12,017 nt of DNA, from positions 1 to 12,017 of the forward strand of contig JBBHKE010002892.1 in NCBI GenBank assembly GCA_037447655.1, read 5' to 3'. The notes under the pieces are model-generated. The model worked only from the letters and a program-made list of their open reading frames with translations. It ran no database searches and had not been told where the DNA came from. A program made the translations under genes and the position numbers. Positions 1-7,675 of this stretch are shown piece after piece; position 1 is the stretch's first letter, and every line of letters begins with the position of its first letter. This DNA comes from Zygnema cylindricum. Taxonomy: Eukaryota; Streptophyta; Zygnematophyceae; Zygnematales; Zygnemataceae.

Positions 1-379
1 GTAGCGAGAGGAGAGAGGAATAAATGTGTGTGTATGAGAGAGAGAGGGGGGGGAGAGAGTAGGTGAAAAAGCTGATTGATCAGTTTATTTTCGTTGTTCA
101 GTGGAGTAAACTGTTTTCGTATATATTTATATACTTGTATACTTGTTTTGTATTTATATTGTAATATATATTTACTGCAGTTTGGCATTGTTGTCGAGAT
201 GCTTCATACATCTTCTATTTTTCTATGTTTTTTCTCTTTTGAAATTTTGTTTTCTCTTTTCATGTAAATTTTTATCTCGTAACTATTGTGAACAATAACC
301 CGAGGGAGAGAGGTCGCCTTAGGGGAAGGAGGAGGGGGAGGCAGAGGGAGGGGGAGAGAGAAGGAGAGGAAGGGGAGTT
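1..379. repeat. GA-rich low-complexity flank
   Basis: Two purine-rich tracts, about 36-61 and 301-379, consist mostly of GA and G runs on the plus strand. Between them lies AT-rich sequence with no recognisable coding content. The open frames that cross this stretch have no domain-like composition. I see no gene here. Confidence 0.7.
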
Positions 380-508
380 ATATATATATATAAATACTTA
401 TATATATACTTATATATACTTATATATATACGTATATATATATATTTATATATATATATACTTATATATATATATATATACTTATATATGTATATATACT
501 TATATATG

Positions 509-541
<33 letters not shown>
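380..541. repeat. TA microsatellite with CTTATATATA higher-order units
   Basis: Nearly pure alternating TA, broken at intervals by a C or G so that units such as CTTATATATA recur. It ends exactly where the copia LTR begins at 542. An apparent reading frame rich in Tyr and Ile through this tract is only the translation of the repeat. Confidence 0.95.
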
Positions 542-993
542 TATTGGAGGTGGATTGGCCGAAGCCATGAAATTGTACACAAGAGAAAGATCAATGCATT
601 GGAGAGAGGAATTGATTTGTATTTGGGATGATTTTATTAAGTGAGAAGAGTCACTAATATACAAAATATACAATGTTAATTATTGTGGAGTCTAAACGCT
701 CTACAGTGCGCTGTAACAAAGTGATCCTAGTCTAGATTCTAATAAATGTATGTAGGACAAAAAAAAAGACAGGACCGTCGCCCAAAGGATTGGACCAACA
801 GTCAAAAGACTTGTATGTCAGAAAAGACTAGACCGACATATGAAATGAAAAAGTACAAAAAACTGGATTGACGTATGGAAGTACGGACAGGACCAAAAGT
901 AAGTCGTCCAGATAAGACGGTCAACAAGACTTCACCGACGTAAGAAAAGTACGGGCAAGACAAAAATAAACTGACGCTAAATGTGCCTTAACA
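542..993 (-). repeat. 3' LTR of the copia element
   Basis: Opens TGTTAAGG at 993 on the minus strand, directly after the polypurine tract, and ends at 542 against the TA microsatellite. It aligns over its whole length with 5580-6075 but has a single copy of the 51-bp unit and scattered substitutions. The AATAAA signal is kept at 633-638. The short reading frame MASANPPPI at the gag start is unchanged here too. Confidence 0.95.
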
Positions 994-1002
994 CCCCCCC
1001 TC
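994..1002 (-). other. Polypurine tract for plus-strand priming
   Basis: GAGGGGGGG on the minus strand lies directly before the TGTTAAGG start of the 3' LTR. A purine run in this position is the expected RNase H-resistant primer for second-strand synthesis in LTR elements. Confidence 0.9.
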
Positions 1003-1045
1003 AAGCGAAAACTAGGAAGTAGATTGAGATGAAAAGAAAGGAAAT

Positions 1046-1876
1046 TTAGCCAACAGGAAGAGGAAGACGAATGCCAGAGGAGAGGCGGTGCTGCTCAAAG
1101 TGAGGGCGATGAAGAGCCTTGGTGAGATAATCATTCACTTCGTCGGCGGATTTGACTTAAAAAAACAGGAGAGTGCCATCTTCGACCCGCTCTCGAGAGT
1201 AATGATACTGAATGTCGATGTGCTTCGTCCGTTTGTGGTGAACAGGATTGCGGATCAAAGCAAGGGCTCTTTGGGAATCGGAAAAAATAGGAGTAGGGGC
1301 TGAAGGGGGAAACCCAAGATTGGAAAGCAGGGTCCAAAGCCAAACAGCTTCCTTAGCGGCGTGACAAGCGACCATATATTCCGCCCTAGTGCTGGAGCAT
1401 GCCGTGGTAGGTTGCTTTCTGCGTGACCAAGAGATAAGACCATTGCCTAAAAAGAAGCACGAGCCAGTGGTGGAACGGCGGGAAAGCTCATCTTGTGCCC
1501 AATCTGAATCAGCAAAACTCGTAAGAGCACTAGAGCCAGAGAAAGAATATGTGAGGCAAAGAGTTTTAGTGCCCTGTAGATAACAAAAGACACGTTTGGC
1601 TGCGGCAAGATGATCAAGAGAAGGGCGTTGAAGGAATTGACTGAGATTAGTGACAGCTGTGGCAATGTCAGGGCGGGTGGCCTGCATGGCGTACATAATG
1701 GCCCCCACCATCGAGCGATAAGTGGCATGGAGGGAGGGGGAGAGAAGGGAGTCAATGGAAAGGAGAAGAGGGGCATTGGCATCTAAAGGAGTGGAAAGGG
1801 AGGAGCACTCTGCCATGCCAAAGCGTTCTAAAAGATCAAAGATAAAGGTCTCCTGAGAGAGAGAGGGTGCGAGCAT
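1046..1876 (-). pseudogene. pol: copia RNase H domain and pol C-terminus
   Basis: The longest intact piece (239 codons, 1157-1876) begins in the connection region (TYRSMVGAIMYAMQATRPDI) and contains RNase H, which removes RNA from the RNA/DNA hybrid. Likely catalytic residues are all there: Asp of FADSDW, Glu of RAEYM, Asp of IFSDSQRAL and Asp of TKHIDIQYH. STRAEY has Arg where STEAEY is usual. The frame breaks at a seven-A run (1159-1165). The usual C-terminal segment, with DEVNDYLTKAL, continues in another frame to a TAA at 1046-1048, 43 bp before the polypurine tract. Confidence 0.93.
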
Positions 1877-2640
1877 AGCGATTACGAGAAACTTGAATGC
1901 CCAAATAATAAGTGAGCTTACCTAGATCGGCCATGTCAAAATGGGTCTGAACGAGAGATTTGTCAGTGGAGATTTCATTGATGGTAGGACCAACAAGAAG
2001 GAGATCGTCGACAAAGATGGCAACAATGATCAAACAGGTGCTAGAGTCACGAGAGTAAATGCTAAAATCGGCATCAATTTCGGGTAAATCCTTCTTTTCG
2101 CATAATGGCATCTATGGTATGGTTTCATAAACGTGGGGATTGCTTTAATCCATAGATTGTTTTAATGAGATGGCAAACCAAATGTTCAGATTCAAGGGAA
2201 ATATAGCCTTCAGGCTGCTGCATGTAAATGTCCTCGGACAAGATCCCATTTAAGAAGGCATTTTTAACATCCATCTGATTAACATGGAAATCATGTTCAG
2301 CAGCTTAAGCAAGTAAAGTGCGGATAGATATCAACCGGGCAACTGGAGCAAAAATTTTAGTGAAATCTATACCTTCGATTTGGGAAAAGCCCTTCTCCAC
2401 CAAGCGAGCTTTGTATTTGTCCACGGATCCATTCACTTTTTGTTTTACACGGAGACCCATTTCGAACTGATTGCTTTTCTTCTAAAGGGAAGGGGAACAA
2501 GATTCCATGTTTTGTTGGAAAGCAAGGCAATGAATTCAGCATCAGCGGCAATTTTCCAAAGGGAGGCATCAAGACGTTTGAGGGTAGCTTTGAGAGAGAG
2601 AGGGGCTGAAATAAGAGAGGCAGAGGCCCCAGCCAAGTAA
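1866..2640 (-). pseudogene. pol: copia reverse transcriptase, multiply broken
   Basis: Reverse transcriptase copies element RNA into cDNA. Conserved blocks in order are [49 protein letters not shown] (catalytic Asp at 2269-2271), YGLKQSPRL and IFVDDLLLVG (Asp pair at 2004-2009; FVDD in place of the usual YVDD). Breaks: a frameshift near 2450, a TAA at 2305-2307 between APVARL and MDVKNAF, a TGA at 2125-2127 where Trp usually follows SPRL, a frameshift near 2111, and another near 1870. Catalytic residues survive although the frame does not. Confidence 0.93.
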
Positions 2641-2844
2641 GCGTAAGCTAGAGAGGCGTGGCCTATGGAAGTAATAAACCAAGAGGGGGGAACTCTAGAG
2701 CGTGGGTGGTTTCAGCGAGGTATAAGAGAGGGTTCAGGTAGAGGGGAAGGCTCAGGATCAGGAAGTGAAGGCTCAAGAAGAGCAAAAGGCCCAAGAACAG
2801 GTGAGTGGGAAAAAATTGTGGGAGAAAGATTGTCAAAAAGAGGA

Positions 2845-3393
2845 TCATCTTGGGAAAGAGGGGGAGAGGAGGAAGTAACTTTTTGTGACAGGATGAAGAG
2901 GAAGGGCAGCTGAGTGGTTGGCAGGAGTGATGGGAGCAGCCATGAAAACAAGGGGGGTAGGAGAAGATGGAGGAGGAGGGGGACTTGAAGATGATGAGGG
3001 GGAAACTATGGGAGGAGTAAGAGGAGAGGGGTGGGAAGGTGTTAGGTAGGTGAATTCAAATGGCTGAAGAGATTGAAGGGGAAGGTTTGAGGGAAGAGGG
3101 TCATAGAGGGTGAGGGAAGTAAAATCGGATAATGGGGGATGAAAGGAAGGGAAGGGCATACGAGACAAGGTTTGGAGAAGTGGCGTTTCGTTGAAAGTTA
3201 CTTCTTTGGTTGTGATGACACGATGATGAGAAGGACTCCAGATGCGGTACGCTTTGGAATTTGGAGCGTACCCAACGAAAATGCCACTAAATGCGCGAGC
3301 GCCCAAATTGCTGTCCGATTGGAGGAGGTCTTTATACCACGCTTCACAACCAAAGATTCTAAGGTGACGTATATCTGGTTTGACGATGACCAT
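2845..3393 (-). pseudogene. pol: copia integrase C-terminal part and Pro/Ser-rich linker
   Basis: Resumes in a new frame with KPDIRHLRIFGCEAW and GIFVGYAPNSKAYRIW, the conserved end of copia integrases, then VITTKEVTFNE. The remaining ~120 residues are Ser/Pro-rich low complexity, as usual between integrase and reverse transcriptase. A stop ends this frame at 2845. Between there and about 2640 the linker continues in other frames, with at least one further indel, and no conserved motif can be pinned down. Confidence 0.9.
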
Positions 3394-4200
3394 GCTTCCA
3401 TTGGAGTAGATTTTGGTAAAGCGTTAGTGGGACAAATATTGCGTAAGAAATTTGCGCAAACGACAGCCTCTGCCCAAAATTCATAAGGCAAATTGGCAAA
3501 GTATAGCATGGAGCGTGACATATCATGTAATGTTCGATTGTACCTTTCTGCAATGTCATTTTGTTGCGGCGTCTGAGGCGTCGTTAAATGACGCGAGATT
3601 CCATGTTGCATGAGAAATTCGGAAAATTGGTTGGACAAAAATTCGCCACCGTTGTCACGGCGCAAGACCTTTATTCGTTTGTTGTGAAAATTTTCTGCCA
3701 ACAACTTAAATTCCTGAAATCTTGCAAAAGCGTCAGATTTATGACAGATTGAATACACGTGTGAAAAACGAGTGGCGTGGTCAATGAAAGTGACAAAATA
3801 AAGGGATCTACTGTAGCTACGCGTGCGCATGGGTCCACATACGTCCATATGTACAAGTGCAAGTGGTTCAGGGATGACGGTAGTGCTAATGGGAAATGAG
3901 TGAAGCTGCATTTTTCCTTGCACGCAACCGTGACAAAAATCCAAAGATTTGTTAGAGAAATAATTTAGTCCAGTTACAAGATTTGGCAAAGTACTCAAAC
4001 TTTCGCTATTTAAATGACCATATCGTAAATGCCAAAGTGGATAACTTTCGACGCTAGCACTTAAAGCAAATATCTTTGGCGAACTATAGGATTGTAGGAC
4101 GTACATGGAATCTCTTGCTACGCAAAAACCTACAGTACTATTTTCTTTTCTATCAAAAAAAGTTACTCTATCATTATTAAATTTAGCTTTTAAGCCGTCA
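3375..4200 (-). pseudogene. pol: copia integrase, zinc domain and catalytic core
   Basis: Integrase inserts the element cDNA into the host chromosome. The HHCC zinc-binding part is seen as HLRYGH followed by CHGC. The core keeps Asp in HMDVCGPM (codon near 3843-3845), Asp in DNGGEF (3654-3656) and Glu in IAERYNRTL (3546-3548). The last two are separated by 35 residues, the D,D-35-E spacing. NDIAER has Asp where NGIAER or NGVAER is usual. Coding upstream of the first Met at 4106 is in the same frame and probably reaches the slippage site at 4220. The frame is lost near 3375-3395, just after PMEAW. Confidence 0.93.
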
Positions 4201-4789
4201 GAAGTGGCAACTTTGACAGAAAAAAAAAATTCCTAGCTAGACTAGGAACAAAGAGTACGTTCCGAATGTGAATAGACACAGTAGGGACGTTGACGTTGCC
4301 ATAATCAATAGCCAATAGAATGCGGTCGTCGCCTAAATGAATCTGCATAGGAGATGATAGATGAAAAAGGTGAGTGAACCAATCAGATCGTGGTGAAAGG
4401 TGGTGACTAGCACCACTATCTATTAGCCAATCGTCAAGGGTTTGAGATAGAAAAGCGTACCCTTGTGGAAATTGAGTATCTGGAGTGACAGAATTTGGGA
4501 TATGATGGGCAACATTGCCATATCCAAATTCTGGTGAGGGAGGGAGGGCAAAAGGGGAAACTATTGGAGTGGGATATTTAGAGGGAAAATGTGGGGAGAA
4601 AGCGGTCGACCATGGGAGGTTAACGGAGTTTGAAGAGGCATAGTACACAGCGGCGTTAGAAGATTGTGGAAGGGATAGAGAAGGGGAATAATGGTGAGGA
4701 TAAGGAAAATTTGGAGAGAAAGCAAGGTATGGAGCGAGTGGGGGGGTGAGAAGAATTGGTGGGTTGGATGGGTAGCGTTGGCATTCCAT
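4190..4789 (-). pseudogene. pol: copia proline-rich linker and aspartic protease
   Basis: An open segment of about 199 codons. The first ~115 residues are a Pro/Ser-rich linker typical of the region between nucleocapsid and protease. DWLIDSGASHHLS follows, with the catalytic Asp at 4418-4420. The protease would cut the Gag-Pol polyprotein inside the particle as a dimer. It continues to a VLFVPSLARN motif, typical of the protease end in this family, and breaks at a run of ten A's on the plus strand (4220-4229), a likely slippage indel. The catalytic triad is intact, but the frame is not joined to gag. Confidence 0.9.
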
Positions 4790-5606
4790 CCAATTTTAGG
4801 GGGATTGAAAGCCTCACCTGCCTTCCGCCTTGCCAATTTTCGACTGTCTTCAACGGAATGTCCTTCTGTTTTGCAGTTGGCACAAAACAAACGCTGCACC
4901 CCCCCAGAGTTAGTCTTTTGATTTTCAGCGATAAAGGCATTTGCATGAGAGATATTTTGAGCAGAAAAAGAGAGAAGTTTTTTCTCTTCATGCAAGAGTT
5001 TGGTACAAAGTGAGTGAAAGGGAATGGATTGGTCTAGATTGTATAACGAGGAAATGAAAAGGGAAAAGGTTTCAGGGAGTCCTCCCAAAAGGGTTGAAGA
5101 GAGGTCCTCGTCGGAAAGATGCACGTCGATCATGGTGCATTTTCCTGACGATAATTCGACTGTGCTAATCCAATCCTGCATAGATTCCGACGGCTTTTTC
5201 ACGGAGTTAAAAAACGCTCGTTTTGAATTCGGCGAGCGGCCCATCCGGTTTGAATGTAAGCTGCTTGAAGAGGACTCCAAGCCTCGGCGGAAGAGGAGGC
5301 GCCGCGAATAAGACGAGTGCGCTCTGTAGTAAGTGACATCACTAGGCGAGCGTGCGCATCCTCATTCTTTTGTTTCCATGTAGCTATTGCCAACTCTTTT
5401 GTAGCTTTTTCTGCTGGTGTATCAGTAGAGGAAAAGATAGGAGGTTTTGAAATTCCTTTAAAATGGTCCCAAATCTTCTCGTGTTTGAAAAAATGCATGG
5501 CTGAAAATGACCAATCATAGAAGTTTTGACCATCAAACTTCTGGATACTATTAGAAGTGGCATGGCTAGGCCCATAACCTATTGGAGGTGGATTGGCGGA
5601 AGCCAT
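4785..5606 (-). pseudogene. gag: copia gag (capsid/nucleocapsid), frameshifted
   Basis: Gag forms the particle that packages element RNA. The chosen start is the ATG at 5604-5606, opening [13 protein letters not shown], followed by the capsid-like run IQKFDGQNFYDWSFSAM and later SESMQDWISTVE. This ATG lies inside the LTR and the frame crosses the primer site. A frameshift near 5200-5240 moves the frame, after which coding resumes to a CX2CX4HX4 zinc knuckle (CANCKTEGH, Cys at 4882-4884). The last ligand is Ser (AGT, 4843-4845) where the family has Cys, one base away, so zinc binding is probably lost. A second frameshift near 4760-4785 leads into the protease part. Confidence 0.9.
5569..5579 (-). 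other. Primer binding site, initiator tRNA-Met half-molecule type
   Basis: The minus strand reads GGTTATGGGCC immediately after the LTR. This is complementary to the anticodon stem-loop region of eukaryotic initiator tRNA-Met (GGCCCAUAACC), not to the tRNA 3' end used by most plant copia elements. Drosophila copia is primed by a 5' half of the same tRNA and has a near-identical site. The site lies inside the gag frame, encoding Gly-Tyr-Gly and the start of Pro. The match relies on the tRNA sequence as I know it. Confidence 0.8.
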
Positions 5607-5670
5607 GAAAGTGTACACAAGAGAAAGATCAATGCATTGGAGAGAGGAATTGATTTGTTTTTGGGATGAT

Positions 5671-5676
5671 TTTATT
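5671..5676 (-). terminator. AATAAA polyadenylation signal in the LTR
   Basis: AATAAA on the minus strand, about 16 bp downstream of the TATA box and conserved at 633-638 in the 3' LTR. In the 3' LTR it would direct cleavage of the element transcript. Plant polyadenylation signals are loose, so the call rests on position and on conservation between the LTRs. Confidence 0.5.
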
Positions 5677-5691
5677 AAGTGATAAGAGTCA

Positions 5692-5699
5692 CTTATATA
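5692..5699 (-). promoter_or_regulatory. TATA box in the 5' LTR
   Basis: The minus strand reads TATATAAG. It lies about 86 bp upstream of the gag ATG, so a start site some 30 bp downstream would leave a leader of about 60 nt. The matching position in the 3' LTR has mutated. This is the only strong TATA-like motif I see near the U3/R boundary. Confidence 0.6.
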
Positions 5700-5840
5700 C
5701 AAAATATACAATGCTAATTACTTGTGGAGTCTAAGCTCTCTACGGTGCCCTGTAACAAGGGATCCAAGTCTAGATTCAAACAAATGTATGTAGGACAAAA
5801 GACTAGACCGTCGCCCAAAAGACTGGACCGACGGTCAAAG

Positions 5841-5942
5841 GACTTGTACGTAAAAAGACTTGACCGACGTATGTAATGAAAAGGTACAAATGACTTGTAC
5901 GTAAAAAGACTTGACCGACGTATGTAATGAAAAGGTACAAAT
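5841..5942. repeat. Perfect 51-bp tandem duplication in the 5' LTR
   Basis: 5841-5891 and 5892-5942 are identical. The 3' LTR has only one, diverged, copy. Since LTRs are identical at insertion, the duplication arose after insertion and is younger than most of the LTR substitutions. Confidence 0.95.
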
Positions 5943-6075
5943 GACTGGATCGACGTATGGAAGTACAGACAGGACCAAAAGTGAGACGTTCGGATAAGAC
6001 GGTCAACAAGACTTGACCGACGTAAGAAAAGTACAGACAAGACAAAAATAAACTGACGCTAAATGTCCCTTAACA

Positions 6076-6922
6076 TTCATTACTTCAAATATGTGAAAGG
6101 TGTAGACTTCTAAAAAATATGGGACAGCCTACGATTGTACGAAACGAAATGTAGACGACTACGAAACTTCTTATAATGAGTGACGTCTACAAAAACGGCG
6201 ATGGTTGTAGGCGTCGAGTTTTTTGTGTCATTATAGAAGTTTAGGGTTTTGTGACATTACGAAGTCATGCTACCTTGTGACGTCATCAACACGTAAAATT
6301 TTCGCCATGGCTTCCCGATTTATTTTTCTTACCATTTATCATTCGATATGCCATCAAAATGAGACCAAAAATATGAAAAAAAAGGAAAAAAATATATCTT
6401 TCATTTGATACTATTATTGTTGCATTTCATTTAGAGATGGGAGAAAGAGGAGCGGTCGAATGAAAATGATTGGGAGAGACGAGGCCGTTGTAAATTTTTG
6501 CAAAGGACCCATGAATAAAAGTGGAGGTCCGATACCCCAACGATTTTTTTTCCGTACATGCTTGTCATTTTGTACGTGCATGCGCATGACGAGCATGGAA
6601 AAAAATAGCGTGTACTCTCCCTCGTTCAAAAAATTTTAAAGACGTTTCACGCGTGCAATACCTGCTTTCTATTCGTCAATAAGGTGTTATTTTGGTTAGA
6701 ATGAGATCGCGATTTGTTTCCATTACAAGTGTGAAGATGAGCTGGAAGTGGGTCACTATGTTAATAACGCCAATTGTCATACCTTTCAAGTTCTAAGATG
6801 ACGCAAAATGTACTTGTGGTTTTGCCCATTTTTCGTACGGCGTAATATTTTGTTGTTGGAAGTCCCATTTTCTGTGAAAACGACGGGAAAAAAACCTTAC
6901 TTGAACACATGGGAACACGCCC
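6076..6922. mobile_element. Element A: 5'-truncated Harbinger-like inverted-repeat element
   Basis: Aligns along its length with element B from about 7537 to 8393, at roughly 85% identity in the stretch I compared. The 3' end GGGAACACGCCC is followed by TAA (6923-6925), matching the inverted repeat and target-site type of B and D. The first ~90 bp, including the 5' inverted repeat, are missing where it meets the copia LTR at 6075/6076. No transposase or other long conserved frame is present. Probably a non-autonomous PIF/Harbinger relative. Confidence 0.8.
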
Positions 6923-6925
6923 TAA

Positions 6926-7101
6926 GAAGATCACATGAAAAACCTATAACACAACTTACGATAAAGGCGCCGATCAAAGGCCTACCATATAAACACCTAC
7001 CTTTGAACTATGGGAAAAATGGATGCAACAAGAATGACAAACTTTGAAGGGAAGGGGGAAAATACAAGACTCACCCGCTAAGATGGCAAAGTTCACGCAA
7101 G
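6926..7101. other. Unassigned spacer between elements A and D
   Basis: AT-rich sequence outside the boundaries of both elements. It shows no similarity to the A/B/D family and no coding signal that I can recognise. It probably represents older flanking DNA. Confidence 0.5.
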
Positions 7102-7560
7102 TAAGGGTGTGTTCCTATATAACCGACTTCTTAATTTGTTTTAGTGAAGTTTCTCACTATAGATTTCTAGTATGTTCATATGTTCGATGACGAAATCATT
7201 TCTTTAATTTGTGACGGATGTTGACGTGGATACAATTTGTGACCGTTGTAGACGATTACAAAACTCAAGACAATTTTTTGAAGTTAACAAAATAGCAAAT
7301 TTGTATAAGTTTAGTTTTTTGTGACATTGTAGATGTTTAGGGTTTTGCGACGTTATGACGTCATGCTCACTTGACTTAACGTCGACGTCATTAGTTCAAG
7401 AATTTTCAGCCACGACTTTCCGATTTCGTTTTTTCACCTTTTCTTAGGGTGTGTGCCCATGTAACCGAATATTGAAATGTTACTCTGGAATTTATAGCAC
7501 ATTTTACGGTGTATTTCTCAAAGTGTTCATATGTCAAACATTACTTCAAAGATGTGACAG

Positions 7561-7576
7561 TTGTAGACGTCTACAA
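7561..7576. repeat. 16-bp perfect palindrome TTGTAGACGTCTACAA in element B
   Basis: A perfect palindrome 115 bp inside the 5' end of B. Its half-site recurs as an 11-bp inverted pair at 7642-7652 and 7665-7675. The equivalent palindrome in A is degraded, but the second pair is mostly kept near 6182-6213. A subterminal repeated motif could be a transposase binding site; this is inference. Confidence 0.75.
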
Positions 7577-7641
7577 ATGTGCGACAGCCTAAGATAGTAC
7601 GAAACGAAATGTAGACGACTACGAAACTTCCTAAAATTAGT

Positions 7642-7675
7642 GACGTCTACAAATACGGCGACGGTTGTAGACGTC
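7642..7675. repeat. Inverted pair GACGTCTACAA / TTGTAGACGTC with 12-nt spacer
   Basis: Perfect 11-bp arms around a 12-nt spacer in B, using the same motif as the palindrome at 7561. Copy A keeps the left arm perfectly and has one change in the right arm. Confidence 0.75.

Larger units (their letters stand above)
542..6075 (-). mobile_element. Decayed Ty1/copia LTR retrotransposon
   Basis: The element is 5.5 kb on the minus strand, flanked by direct LTRs (5580-6075 and 542-993). Inside it shows the copia order: gag, protease, integrase, reverse transcriptase, RNase H. Integrase before reverse transcriptase separates copia from Ty3/gypsy elements. A primer site abuts the 5' LTR and a GAGGGGGGG polypurine tract abuts the 3' LTR. 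About ten frameshifts and at least two in-frame stops make it non-autonomous. No 5-bp target duplication is visible: the five bases before 542 are TATAT and those after 6075 are TTCAT. By eye the LTRs differ at very roughly 8-10% of positions, so the insertion is old. Confidence 0.97.
5580..6075 (-). repeat. 5' LTR of the copia element
   Basis: On the minus strand the LTR opens TGTTAAGG at 6075 and ends CCTCCAATA at 5580, directly before the primer site. Similarity to the 3' LTR stops exactly at 5580/542, which sets the boundary. It is 496 bp, longer than its 452-bp partner mainly because of a perfect 51-bp tandem duplication. It carries a TATA box, an AATAAA signal and, unusually, the likely gag start codon (5604-5606). 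The U3 part holds a repeated GACTTGACCGACGTA-like motif. Confidence 0.95.

Noticed and set aside
537-541. TATAT as a target duplication with 6076-6080
   Set aside because: Only three of five bases match TTCAT, and the left side is a TA microsatellite where such matches are uninformative.
288-644. Open frame of 118 codons rich in Tyr-Ile repeats
   Set aside because: It is the translation of GA-rich and TA microsatellite DNA running into the LTR; there is no protein-like composition.
1088-1303. Plus-strand frames across the copia interior (also 2380-2913, 3139-3486, 4691-5311)
   Set aside because: They lie antisense to clear pol or gag coding sequence and carry no motif of their own.
5801-6026. 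CRISPR-like short repeat array
   Set aside because: The repeats are imperfect, unevenly spaced, inside a eukaryotic LTR, and one pair is a simple tandem duplication.
6808-7047. Plus-strand frame of 79 codons
   Set aside because: It crosses the 3' inverted repeat and target site of element A and has no recognisable domain.
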